The notes beneath the pieces were generated by a model. That model searched no databases and was not told the origin of the DNA. It worked only from the letters and a program-made list of their open reading frames with translations. A stretch of DNA of 64,000 nucleotides, taken from an uncultured Cytophagales bacterium (GTDB lineage Bacteria; Bacteroidota; Bacteroidia; Cytophagales; Cyclobacteriaceae). Positions 35,266 through 44,499 of the stretch are shown here, piece after piece. The DNA lies in assembly GCA_913057175.1 (NCBI GenBank), contig CAJXNP010000016.1:1-64000 (forward strand), read 5' to 3'. Each line of letters begins with the position of its first letter. The first letter of the stretch is position 1. The translations under genes were made by a program, and so were the position numbers.

Positions 35266-36612
35266 ATGAAAAACGATAGAAGAAATTTTATAAGGAAAGC
35301 AACAGCAGGTGCTGCGGGTATTGCCCTTTCTAGTGGGTTTAATGCCGTTAGTGCAAAAAATTATTCCAGAATATTAGGCGCAAATGACCGGATACATGTG
35401 GCTTTACAGGGGTTGGGTCGAAGATATCCGGCCTATAAGGATGCCATTGCTGACAAAAAAAATAATGTAGAACTGGTTTACTTATGTGATGTCAAGAAAA
35501 GCCAGCGGGACAAAGCGGCTGCCGCTTTTTCTGAAGTTACCAAAGATAAGCCTAAGTTGGAAAACGATATTAGAAACATCATAAATGATAAAAATGTAGA
35601 TGCCATTTTTATGGCGACTCCTGATCACTGGCATGCACCTGGTGCTTGTATGGCCATGCAGGCTGGCAAGCATGTGTATTTGGAGAAACCATGTAGTCAT
35701 AATCCCAGGGAAGGGGAGTTGCTTGTGGCTTATCAAAAGAAATATGGCAAAGTAGTACAAATGGGCAACCAGCAACGATCTTCTCCGGAATCACAAGAAA
35801 TTATCAAAGACATCCATGATGGTGTTATTGGAGATGTGTATCAAGCCATCGCTTTTTATACCAGCAGGAGGGGGCCTGTTCCCCATCAACAGAAAACAAA
35901 TCCACCAGAGGGTTTGGATTGGGAATTATTTCAGGGACCTGCACCAAGAAGAGAGTATACATCTGAAACCTGGGATTATAACTGGCATTGGTATGGTTGG
36001 GATTATGGTACCGCAGAGACAGGTAACAATGCCACCCACGAATTGGATATTGCGAGATGGGCATTGCAAGTTAAGTATCCTGAACGTGTAGAGGTAAATG
36101 CCGGTAAATACCAGTACAAGGATGATGGCTGGGAAATGTATGACACGATGGAAGCAACTTTTAAGTTTGCAGGAGATAAGGTGATCAAATGGGATGGACA
36201 AAGCAGAAACGGATACTATCGATTTGGAGCAGGCAGAGGAACCATCATTTACGGGTCAAAGGGATCTGTTTTTGTTGATAGAGAGGGGTATAAATTATAT
36301 GGCTTAAAAGGTGAATTAATTAAGGAAAACCTTTCTTCGGGCTCAGAAGCGGGAACAGCGCTTGGTGGCGGCGGGGATATGTCTACCATTCATACGGTAA
36401 ATTTCTTTGATGCTATTCGAGGGAAAGCAGAATTAACATCTCCCATTGATGAGGGCGCTATCAGCCAAATGTTGACACATTACGCCAATATAGCTTACAG
36501 AATTGATGATGCATATGAAGTTGATGAAATTACCGGTCGTATTTTCAACCGGGAGGCGATGAAATTATGGTCCAGAACCTATGAGCCTGGTTGGGAGATC
36601 AAGCCGGTCTAG
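35266..36612 (+). CDS. Gfo/Idh/MocA family oxidoreductase with Tat signal
   Basis: A 448-residue NAD(P)-dependent sugar oxidoreductase. The N-terminus has a twin-arginine signal (DRRNFIRKATAGAAG), so it is likely exported folded with cofactor bound. The Rossmann domain starts at IHVALQGLGRR. The family EKP motif is LEKPCSHNPREG with Lys141. The second domain holds HELDIARWAL. Exported members of this family are increasingly linked to glycoside processing and 3-keto-sugar chemistry. It lies directly after a DUF1080 gene in the same transcript. Confidence 0.88.
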   Translation: MKNDRRNFIRKATAGAAGIALSSGFNAVSAKNYSRILGANDRIHVALQGLGRRYPAYKDAIADKKNNVELVYLCDVKKSQRDKAAAAFSEVTKDKPKLENDIRNIINDKNVDAIFMATPDHWHAPGACMAMQAGKHVYLEKPCSHNPREGELLVAYQKKYGKVVQMGNQQRSSPESQEIIKDIHDGVIGDVYQAIAFYTSRRGPVPHQQKTNPPEGLDWELFQGPAPRREYTSETWDYNWHWYGWDYGTAETGNNATHELDIARWALQVKYPERVEVNAGKYQYKDDGWEMYDTMEATFKFAGDKVIKWDGQSRNGYYRFGAGRGTIIYGSKGSVFVDREGYKLYGLKGELIKENLSSGSEAGTALGGGGDMSTIHTVNFFDAIRGKAELTSPIDEGAISQMLTHYANIAYRIDDAYEVDEITGRIFNREAMKLWSRTYEPGWEIKPV

Positions 36613-36629
36613 GCGTTAAAACTGTCGAT

Positions 36630-36668
36630 AAAAATCACCTTTGGTCACTTAAATCAAAGGTGATTTTT
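36630..36668 (+). terminator. strong intrinsic terminator after the Gfo/Idh/MocA gene
   Basis: Perfect 14-bp stem AAAAATCACCTTTG/CAAAGGTGATTTTT with an 11-nt loop; the T-run is part of the descending arm. It ends the DUF1080-oxidoreductase transcript and leaves the next gene to its own promoter or to read-through. Confidence 0.85.
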
Positions 36669-36719
36669 GTTTAGAGTATTCTGCATAAATTGGAATTTGA
36701 CGCAAAACTTAGTCTATCG

Positions 36720-38948
36720 ATGAAATATTATTACCATTCTCCATTTGTTGCATTATTCAATCTAATGATATTCTTTTTTGCATTTTCATTTACCAACTGT
36801 GGAAATGCTGGAAGTGGCGATAACTCAAACATCAATGAATCAATAGCCCCTCAAGGATTAAGTGTAGAATTTATCAGACAGCCTGAAGGTGTTTTTATTA
36901 TCGATTCAAAACCAGAATTTACCTGGGAATTATCCGGATCGGTCGCAACGCAAACAGCTTATCAAATATTGGTAGCATCCTCTGAAGATTTGATAGATAA
37001 AAACGTGGGAGACATTTGGGATTCAGGAATTGCGCCAGGTAAACAATCGATCAATGTGGAGTTTAATGGAACACCTCTGGAGGCCGGTAACAGCTATTTT
37101 TGGAAAGTAAGAGTCTGGGGCGAAAACGGTCAGGAAACGCCGTTTTCTAAATCACAGCGCTTTAAAGTAGGTGAGAATAAAGGCGTTATTACAAGTGCCA
37201 ATCATTTTCAGGTGGAGCGTATTAAACCCACAGGTTTTAAGAAACTAAGTGATGATTCCTATTTTATCGACTTTGGAAAAGATGCTTTTGCGACATTGGC
37301 TTTCCATTATGAAACAAAGAAAATCGATACCATTCTTGTCCATATTGGTGAGCAGCTGACTGACAACCGAATCAACAGGGATCCCCAGGGAACCATTCGC
37401 TACCAAAAAATAAAGGTTCCCGTAGATCCCACTACTACAAAATACACTTTACAAATTGAACCGGATAAGAGAAACACTGGTTCGAAGGCTATTCAACTAC
37501 CTGATTCTTTTCCTGTTTTAATGCCATTTCGATACGTGGAAATAGAAGGAGCAAAAGAAAACCTGGATGCAAATGATTTTATCCAACTGTTTTACCATAG
37601 TTATTGGGAAGATGATGCCAGCTTCTTCACCAGCTCAGACAGTACACTCAATGCAGTTTGGGATTTATGTAAATATTCCATAAAGGCAACAACCTTTGCC
37701 GGTTTATATGTTGATGGGGATAGAGAGAGAATTCCTTATGAAGCGGATGCCTATTTAAATCAATTAAGTCATTACACCACCGATCGGGAATACGCCATAG
37801 CCCGGAAAACCATCGAGTATTTCATGGAACACCCTACCTGGCCTACGGAGTGGCAACTTCATGTGGCTCTGATGTTTCATGCGGATTATATGTATACAGG
37901 CAATACTGAACTTATTGCGGAATATTATGATGAACTAAAGTATAAAACTTTAATGGATTTGCTCGGGGATGACGGATTGATTAGTTCAGAAAATGCGACG
38001 CCGGAAATCATGAAAAAATTGGGTTTTAAAAACCCTGATGACAAACTAAGAGATATAGTTGACTGGCCACCTGCTCAAAAAGACACTGGTTGGCAATTGG
38101 CGACGGCAGAGGGCGAGCGGGATGGCTTTGTTTTTAAACCGGTTAATACGGTGGTTAATTGTTTTTATTATAAAAACCTTTTGATCATGGCCGAATTTGC
38201 TGAGATACTTAATAAAACTGAAGAAGCAGCAGAGTTTTTACAATTAGCGTTACAGGTTAAAAAATCCATTAATGACATGTTATTCGATGAAGAATTGGGT
38301 GTTTATGTGGATGGTATAGGAACGAACCATGCTTCCCTCCATTCAAACATGATGGCCATGGCTTTTAATATCGTTCCGGAAGAACACATGCCATCGGTGG
38401 CAAATTTTATCAAATCGAGGGGAATGGCTTGCAGTGTTTATGGTTCGCAATATTTATTAGAGGCCCTGTATAACGCGAATGAAAGTGACTACGCCCTGGA
38501 ACTAATGACCGCGACTCACGACAGAAGCTGGTACAACATGATACACATAGGGTCCACCATTACTTTGGAAGCGTGGGACATGAAATACAAGCCCAATGCA
38601 GACTGGAACCATGCCTGGGGAGCTACTCCAGCCAATATAATCCCGAGGTATTTATGGGGATTCCAGCCAAAAACCCCAGGGTACAATATAGCCGTTATAA
38701 GACCGAAAATGGGAACTTTAACTTCAAGTACCATTGTTGTGCCAACCATTCGAGGTAAAATAAAAGCTCACTTCACTGTTCATGATGATGTCAAAAGTTA
38801 TGAGATTGAAATCCCTGCAAACATGTCCGGGGAATTTTATTTTGAAGGTACAACTCCTCCTAAAGTAGTGCTAAATGGTGAGGATCTTGGTCACCTTGAA
38901 GGTGCTATATTATTACAATCAGGAAAAAATATCTTAAAGCTTTTCTAA
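36720..38948 (+). CDS. GH78-like alpha-L-rhamnosidase family lipoprotein
   Basis: A 742-residue lipoprotein (FTNC near residue 28; start ATG at 36720, as an upstream TTG would only add ten polar residues). An N-terminal Ig-like domain (about 45-150, with TAYQILVASSEDL and YFWKVRVWGENG) is followed by a beta-sandwich and a six-hairpin (alpha/alpha)6 domain. The motif VDGDRERIPYEADAYLNQ (Asp332, Asp334, Glu336) corresponds to the DCPQRDE-type catalytic loop of GH78 but is diverged. TEWQLHVALMFHADY and STITLEAWDMK are also typical. It likely removes a terminal sugar such as L-rhamnose from the glycan handled by this locus; specificity is uncertain. Confidence 0.8.
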   Translation: MKYYYHSPFVALFNLMIFFFAFSFTNCGNAGSGDNSNINESIAPQGLSVEFIRQPEGVFIIDSKPEFTWELSGSVATQTAYQILVASSEDLIDKNVGDIWDSGIAPGKQSINVEFNGTPLEAGNSYFWKVRVWGENGQETPFSKSQRFKVGENKGVITSANHFQVERIKPTGFKKLSDDSYFIDFGKDAFATLAFHYETKKIDTILVHIGEQLTDNRINRDPQGTIRYQKIKVPVDPTTTKYTLQIEPDKRNTGSKAIQLPDSFPVLMPFRYVEIEGAKENLDANDFIQLFYHSYWEDDASFFTSSDSTLNAVWDLCKYSIKATTFAGLYVDGDRERIPYEADAYLNQLSHYTTDREYAIARKTIEYFMEHPTWPTEWQLHVALMFHADYMYTGNTELIAEYYDELKYKTLMDLLGDDGLISSENATPEIMKKLGFKNPDDKLRDIVDWPPAQKDTGWQLATAEGERDGFVFKPVNTVVNCFYYKNLLIMAEFAEILNKTEEAAEFLQLALQVKKSINDMLFDEELGVYVDGIGTNHASLHSNMMAMAFNIVPEEHMPSVANFIKSRGMACSVYGSQYLLEALYNANESDYALELMTATHDRSWYNMIHIGSTITLEAWDMKYKPNADWNHAWGATPANIIPRYLWGFQPKTPGYNIAVIRPKMGTLTSSTIVVPTIRGKIKAHFTVHDDVKSYEIEIPANMSGEFYFEGTTPPKVVLNGEDLGHLEGAILLQSGKNILKLF

Positions 38949-39451
38949 CCCTAAGTCCATTCATTTAAACATTGTTAAATTCCTTTCTTGTATTTTAAAT
39001 GTTTTTCCTTGTCTTATCTTAAATGCAGAATAGTTATTCAAAAATCGAAGAAAGTGCCGTTTTGTGAAGCGACATCATTTAATAATGGTAATTGGAGTAA
39101 TTTTTTAGCTTGAATTCTGCAGCAAATAAAAAAATACGGGGCTGACCTTATGGGTATTTTATTCATAGTATGGATGCATTTTTGACTTTGAATAAAACTA
39201 CGGATTAACTACTAAGGTTTTAAAGGGTAAAAACATGAATTCTCGTTTACATTTCAAATAATGGCAAATATTCAACAAAAATATGTTCCCTAATTATAGG
39301 ATTTTACACGAATTAGACATGTTTTTATCAATTATTCAAACCATCCATGTTTTTGAATAAAATGTCCATTACAAAAAGATGCGATTGTCCTTAATTCAAA
39401 ATTGAAATCCGCAAATAGGATCGGGTTCACCTTTAACTAAAATAAAATTCT
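38949..39451. other. 503-bp regulatory region upstream of susC2
   Basis: Long AT-rich non-coding region, as is common before HTCS-controlled susC genes. It holds TTTGAATAAAA at 39187-39197 and 39352-39362, the reverse TTATTCAAA at 39034-39042 and 39332-39340, and a perfect inverted repeat at 39332-39360. No gene is seen. Confidence 0.6.
39332..39360. promoter_or_regulatory. inverted repeat, candidate operator of the susC2 operon
   Basis: TTATTCAAA and TTTGAATAA are exact reverse complements separated by 11 nt. The right arm belongs to CCATGTTTTTGAATAAAA, which recurs upstream of the DUF1080 gene at 33781. It is a candidate target of the AraC-type domain of the regulator at 51645. Confidence 0.5.
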
Positions 39452-42439
39452 ATGAAAAAACGTAAACTCTTATTGATTATCTTATTACTAGGCTACGCGA
39501 GTACTTCCTGGTCGCAGACCAAAGTCTCAGGTGTAGTAACAGATGAAGAAAAAGCTCCAATACCTGGTGTGAATATCCTGGTAAAGGGAACATCTACTGG
39601 TGCAGTAACAGATGTTGAAGGAAGATATGCACTTGAGGTACCAGGTCAAGATGCTGTTTTAGTATTTAGTTCTATAGGATTTGTTTCTGAAGAAGTTACT
39701 GTAGGAAATAAATCAGTAATTGATTTGTCCATGGTGCCCGATATTACATCATTGGATGAAATCGTGGTGATTGGATACGGTGAGGTTGAAAAGAAAGATG
39801 CAACAGGGGCAATTGGCTCAGTTGAGTCGGAGGATATTGTGCGTGCAAATCCAGTCCAGGCCGCTAAGGCAATTCAGGGCCAGGCAGCGGGTGTGATTGT
39901 TACCAAACAAAACAGTCGACCAGGTGCCGGGTATAATATCAACATTCGGGGTTTGAGTTCGATTAATTTCAGCAACGAGCCACTCGTTGTGATTGATGGT
40001 GTGATGGGTGGAGATTTAAATGCGTTGAACCCCGCAGATATCGAATCGATGGATATTTTGAAGGATGCTTCATCCACAGCCATTTATGGTTCTAGGGGTG
40101 CAAATGGTGTGATCATCATTTCTACTAAAAGAGGGGCTTCAGGTAAGCCAGTAGTAAGTTACGATGGTTATGTGGGGGTTAAGACACCCGCACACCTTCC
40201 GGACATGATGAATGCCCAACAGTTTTATAAGGCCAGTGTAACTGATCGAGAACTGAATGGCTATCCACAAGGACGTACTTTCACTTCAACCGAAATTGAC
40301 CTGGTTGAATCCGGCGGAAACACTGATTGGCTAGATGAAATTTCCCAATCGGCATTGCAAACGAGTCATTCCTTATCTGTAGGGGGAGGAAGCGAAAATA
40401 CCACCTACCATTTTTCTGGAGGATATTTAAATGAGGGTGGTGCATTGCAGAACACTAAATTCCAGCGATATAACCTCAAAGGAAGTATGGATAGCAAGCT
40501 AACCAGGTTTCTGAAAGTTGGCTTTACAGCAAACTATAGTGTTGCAAAAACTGAGTTGGGGTCCAATGAAGCATTGAGAAGTGCATATCGCGCGCGACCA
40601 ACAGGTGTGGCTATGTATGATGATGTTCTGAACCCAGATGAAAACCAGGAATTAGAGTGGAATGGTTATGCTGCCTGGATGGGTATTAACGATAAGCAGG
40701 TGTTGAATCCGCTCATCGAAATAGACCCTAATAACTTTCAGGATGAAACCAGGTCTGATAACTTCTTTGGAAATGCCTATGTAGAATTGATTCCTGTGGA
40801 GGGATTATCGATCAGGTCTTCATTTTCTGCAGGTATTAGTAACTCAAGATGGGGTCAATACAGAGGTACTATGACCAAGGATCGTGCAACTACACGATTG
40901 CCGAGATCTTTTCGCCAAACAGATGATATATCCAATTATACCCTGGACAATATAATTACATATAAGAAAAAAATAGGTGATCATGATTTAACATTTACTG
41001 GTGTTCAAAGCACCTTCCAGGAGCGAAATGAAGAAATGGATAGTTATGTCGAAGACCTTCCATATAATTCCTTATGGTACGCTTATGGTACTGGAACCCC
41101 AATCGAACTAAATACAAGACTGACTGAAAGGTCTTTACTCTCATATATGGGAAGGGTAATGTATGGTTTCAAAGATAAGTATTTGTTGACCCTTTCCGGC
41201 CGCTGGGATGGTGCTTCTCAGCTTAGTGAAGGCAACAAGTGGGACTTTTTCCCTTCAGCTGCAGTAGCATGGAGATTAGGTGACGAAGAGTTTATCAAAA
41301 ATGTCGGTGCCATTTCTGATTTGAAATTGAGAGTGAGCTATGGTTTCGTTGGAAACAGTGCGGTAGACCCATATGCAACCCAGGCAAGATTGTTCAGGAC
41401 ACAATATGATTTTGATGGTTCACCGGCATTTGGTTATGCTCCTGAAAATTTAGCCGATAAAACTCTTAGCTGGGAGAAAAGCAAGGAATTGAACATCGGT
41501 TTAAATATGGGATTCCTTAATAATAGGATAAGTGGTGTTTTGGAAATCTACCACAGAAATACAGTTGATTTGATTTATAATGAGCAAATCCCTACATCTT
41601 CCGGGTTTAGTAGTGTTACGACCAACATAGGTGAAGTAGCTAACAAGGGTGTTGAGTTGACATTGAATACGGTGAATGTCACCAAAGATAAATTCACGTG
41701 GACTACAAGTATCAATTTTGCCAAAAATGTCAATGAAGTAGTCTCTATTGGGAGTGAAGGAATACAAGCTGATATTGCCACAGGTCTTTTTGTAGGCGAA
41801 CCAATAAGCGCACATTATGACTATGAATTTGCTGGCATCTGGCAGTTGGATGAAGCAGCAACCGCTGCTGAGTATGATCAGGTACCAGGTTCGGTAAAAG
41901 TGGTAGATCAAAATGATGACGGCATTATTTCATCGAATGATGGTATAGACGACCGTACAATTATTGGCTCAGAACAGCCTGATTGGACGATGGGTATGAC
42001 AAACAAGCTTACTTACGGTAATTTTGACCTGTCATTCCTGATTTATACCAGCCAGGGAGCCATATTTAAAAATAGCATGCTATCAGGAACGATGGGTGAA
42101 ATTGGAGCGGGAAGATATAACGTGTTGAACCTGAATTACTGGACTGTTAATAATCCTACGAATGATTACTTTGGACCAGGTGTGCCAAATCCCTTCAGGG
42201 GAGCCATCCAATATCAGGATGCGAGTTTTGTAAGGATATCTGACATTACTTTCGGTTATACTTTGCCTCGTACGGTGTTGGATAATATCGGTTTTAGCAA
42301 CTTCAGGATGTATGCTCAGGTTAGCAATCCATTTGTTTTCTACGATTTTGATGGAATGGATCCGGAATTTAATTCCAGTACTTATAATGATGGCATCCCA
42401 ACTGCAACCTACTTATTCGGTTTAAATGTCTCATTCTAA
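39452..42439 (+). CDS. susC: SusC/RagA-type TonB-dependent transporter (second glycan locus)
   Basis: A 995-residue TonB-dependent outer-membrane transporter. It has a signal peptide (ending SWSQ), a carboxypeptidase-regulatory-like domain (about 24-100, with PIPGVNILVKGTSTGAVTD), the VVIGYGEVEKKD segment, a plug with INIRGLSSINFSNEPLVVID and AIYGSRGANGVIIISTKRG, and a C-terminal barrel ending in SF. It shares the family plan with the alginate SusC but is clearly a different type, so another oligosaccharide is expected. Its SusD partner follows after 32 nt. Confidence 0.95.
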   Translation: MKKRKLLLIILLLGYASTSWSQTKVSGVVTDEEKAPIPGVNILVKGTSTGAVTDVEGRYALEVPGQDAVLVFSSIGFVSEEVTVGNKSVIDLSMVPDITSLDEIVVIGYGEVEKKDATGAIGSVESEDIVRANPVQAAKAIQGQAAGVIVTKQNSRPGAGYNINIRGLSSINFSNEPLVVIDGVMGGDLNALNPADIESMDILKDASSTAIYGSRGANGVIIISTKRGASGKPVVSYDGYVGVKTPAHLPDMMNAQQFYKASVTDRELNGYPQGRTFTSTEIDLVESGGNTDWLDEISQSALQTSHSLSVGGGSENTTYHFSGGYLNEGGALQNTKFQRYNLKGSMDSKLTRFLKVGFTANYSVAKTELGSNEALRSAYRARPTGVAMYDDVLNPDENQELEWNGYAAWMGINDKQVLNPLIEIDPNNFQDETRSDNFFGNAYVELIPVEGLSIRSSFSAGISNSRWGQYRGTMTKDRATTRLPRSFRQTDDISNYTLDNIITYKKKIGDHDLTFTGVQSTFQERNEEMDSYVEDLPYNSLWYAYGTGTPIELNTRLTERSLLSYMGRVMYGFKDKYLLTLSGRWDGASQLSEGNKWDFFPSAAVAWRLGDEEFIKNVGAISDLKLRVSYGFVGNSAVDPYATQARLFRTQYDFDGSPAFGYAPENLADKTLSWEKSKELNIGLNMGFLNNRISGVLEIYHRNTVDLIYNEQIPTSSGFSSVTTNIGEVANKGVELTLNTVNVTKDKFTWTTSINFAKNVNEVVSIGSEGIQADIATGLFVGEPISAHYDYEFAGIWQLDEAATAAEYDQVPGSVKVVDQNDDGIISSNDGIDDRTIIGSEQPDWTMGMTNKLTYGNFDLSFLIYTSQGAIFKNSMLSGTMGEIGAGRYNVLNLNYWTVNNPTNDYFGPGVPNPFRGAIQYQDASFVRISDITFGYTLPRTVLDNIGFSNFRMYAQVSNPFVFYDFDGMDPEFNSSTYNDGIPTATYLFGLNVSF

Positions 42440-42471
42440 TCATTTTATTTCGGACTGTAAAAATTTGAAAA

Positions 42472-44313
42472 ATGAAAATAATTAACAGACAATATTTAAT
42501 GGCGCTGGTACTTGTGACATTGCTAAGTACCGGTTGCGAAGACTTTTTAGATGAGAATTCTGTTTCTTACCAGACGACAGATAACTATTATGTGACAGAG
42601 CAAGGGTTCGAAGATCTAGTGAGATCCAACTATACAAAGCTCAGGGAAATTCACAAAGAGCGGGATTTAGTGTTAATGGGAACTGATATATTTACAAGTA
42701 CTGCCTGGGATGAAGCGGCGAATGGTAACCAGGGAGGTGTATTGAATGTTTATGATGCCCGATTTACTCCGAATGTGGGTGCGGTTACCGCTCTATGGGA
42801 TTTGCTTTACAAGCAAATTTCCAGGACCAATACGACCGTTACAAGAGCGGAAGGTGTCCAGGGAATGGATGCTGACCTCCTGGCCATCAGGGTGGCAGAG
42901 GCTAAATTCCTTAGAGCATTGGCTTATTTCTATGCCGTACAGCAATGGGGCGATATCCCAATGCCGTTGGAGGAAACAACCACTGCCAGCAGGGAAGTGA
43001 TCAAGGTACCAGCAGCACAGGTTTACGACCAGATTATTGCGGACCTTGAAGAAGCAGAAGCGATTTTACCTACCAAGGGAAATACCGACTATGGTCGTGC
43101 AACCAAGGGCGCTGCTCAGTTTCTTTTAGCCAGGGTTCACCTGACAAGGGGATGGAATTTCAACAATTCTTTGGGTGGAACGTCTGCTGATTTTGACAAG
43201 GCTGTTGAATATGCCGATATGATCATAGCTGATTATCCGCTGGAGGCAGAATATCGCAATTTATTCCCGCTTCATGCTGAGAATCCGCTGGAAGAAACCT
43301 TCCCTGAAAAAAATGACAAAAACGATGAAATCGTATTTGCAGTACAGTTCAGCGATGATATAACAACAAATGGTAGTGAATTTGATGAACCTAGCGAGTA
43401 TGCAATAGGAAATGATTACCATTCGATTTTTGGTAGTGGTGCGGAAGATATTCCAGGAACTTTGGGAAGGACTAGTCACTATAACCGCCATGGATCGAAA
43501 GGAAACTATATTGTAACTCCTGCGGCACATAGGTTGTTTGACCCTGATATCGACACCAGGTACCATCACTATTTTGTCGAAGCGATGTACGCCATGACAG
43601 ATGTAGTTGATTTTGTTCCGGACTTTAATATCCCGTCAAACACTATAGATATTGCACAAGGTGATACAGTAGTGTATTTTACACCATGGAATAATCCGGC
43701 TAGTGACCAAGACAAAGGTTTTGACGTAGGAGGCAGCAAGCCCTATGCAGTACTAAACCTGGATGAAATCGGAATTAATCCTATCTCTCCTTATCATTCG
43801 GATAATAAAACACCACTTATGTGGAAATTCTGGGAACCGGGCATTCCATATGATGATGCCCTTGGAACATATGACCTGGCTATTTTTCGCTCTGCAGAAG
43901 CATATTTGATCGCAGCAGAGGCGATCCTGCAAGGTGCTGCCAACGGTGATCTGGGAGGCGCAGAAGTTTATTACAATGCCATTGTTGACCGGGCGCTTGG
44001 AGTTAATGCCGGTGATGATCCGATGCGTGCAGAAGAACCAGCTAACCTGGCTTCCCTGGATGCAGTATCCTACAGGGCAAATGGAAATCTGGATATTGAT
44101 ATGATCCTGGATGAACGCGCAAGGGAATTGATGGGTGAATACAGCCGATGGTTTGATTTGAAAAGGACCGGAAAACTGATCGAGCGGACTACTTTAATGA
44201 ACCCATGGACCGCAGCAATTGGCCAGATGGAGAACAAACACTATTTGCGTCCAATTCCTCAAAAAGAGATTGACAGGTCGATTCCTTCAATTGAGCAAAA
44301 CCCGGAATATTAA
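42472..44313 (+). CDS. susD: SusD/RagB surface glycan-binding lipoprotein (second locus)
   Basis: A 613-residue RagB/SusD lipoprotein with a lipid-attachment Cys at residue 22 (LLSTGCEDFLDE). Family landmarks are the FLDENSVSYQTTDNYYVTE opening, AEAKFLRALAYFYAVQQWGD, the RSAEAYLIAAEA repeat segment and the C-terminal LRPIPQKEIDRS. At 613 residues it is on the long side, with extra loops around 270-400 that may shape a larger binding site. It caps the preceding SusC. Confidence 0.94.
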   Translation: MKIINRQYLMALVLVTLLSTGCEDFLDENSVSYQTTDNYYVTEQGFEDLVRSNYTKLREIHKERDLVLMGTDIFTSTAWDEAANGNQGGVLNVYDARFTPNVGAVTALWDLLYKQISRTNTTVTRAEGVQGMDADLLAIRVAEAKFLRALAYFYAVQQWGDIPMPLEETTTASREVIKVPAAQVYDQIIADLEEAEAILPTKGNTDYGRATKGAAQFLLARVHLTRGWNFNNSLGGTSADFDKAVEYADMIIADYPLEAEYRNLFPLHAENPLEETFPEKNDKNDEIVFAVQFSDDITTNGSEFDEPSEYAIGNDYHSIFGSGAEDIPGTLGRTSHYNRHGSKGNYIVTPAAHRLFDPDIDTRYHHYFVEAMYAMTDVVDFVPDFNIPSNTIDIAQGDTVVYFTPWNNPASDQDKGFDVGGSKPYAVLNLDEIGINPISPYHSDNKTPLMWKFWEPGIPYDDALGTYDLAIFRSAEAYLIAAEAILQGAANGDLGGAEVYYNAIVDRALGVNAGDDPMRAEEPANLASLDAVSYRANGNLDIDMILDERARELMGEYSRWFDLKRTGKLIERTTLMNPWTAAIGQMENKHYLRPIPQKEIDRSIPSIEQNPEY

Positions 44314-44359
44314 AACTTGTTCTCAGAATACATTAGTATATAGGTTAGTGTAAAGTTTA

Positions 44360-44391
44360 AAAAGGCAGATGAATCTTTTTATCTGCCTTTT
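44360..44391 (+). terminator. intrinsic terminator after susD2
   Basis: Perfect 11-bp stem AAAAGGCAGAT/ATCTGCCTTTT with a 10-nt loop and a T-rich descending arm, 47 nt after the susD stop. It probably sets the high susCD expression apart from the downstream enzymes. Confidence 0.8.
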
Positions 44392-44499
44392 ATCCATTAA
44401 CTCATAGGACATCAAAACATCAATTGAGCCAATAGAATTAAAAAGAGAATGTCGAGAATAATAGGTTGTTTAGCGGAGGTTTATAGTTGATCTATTAAA

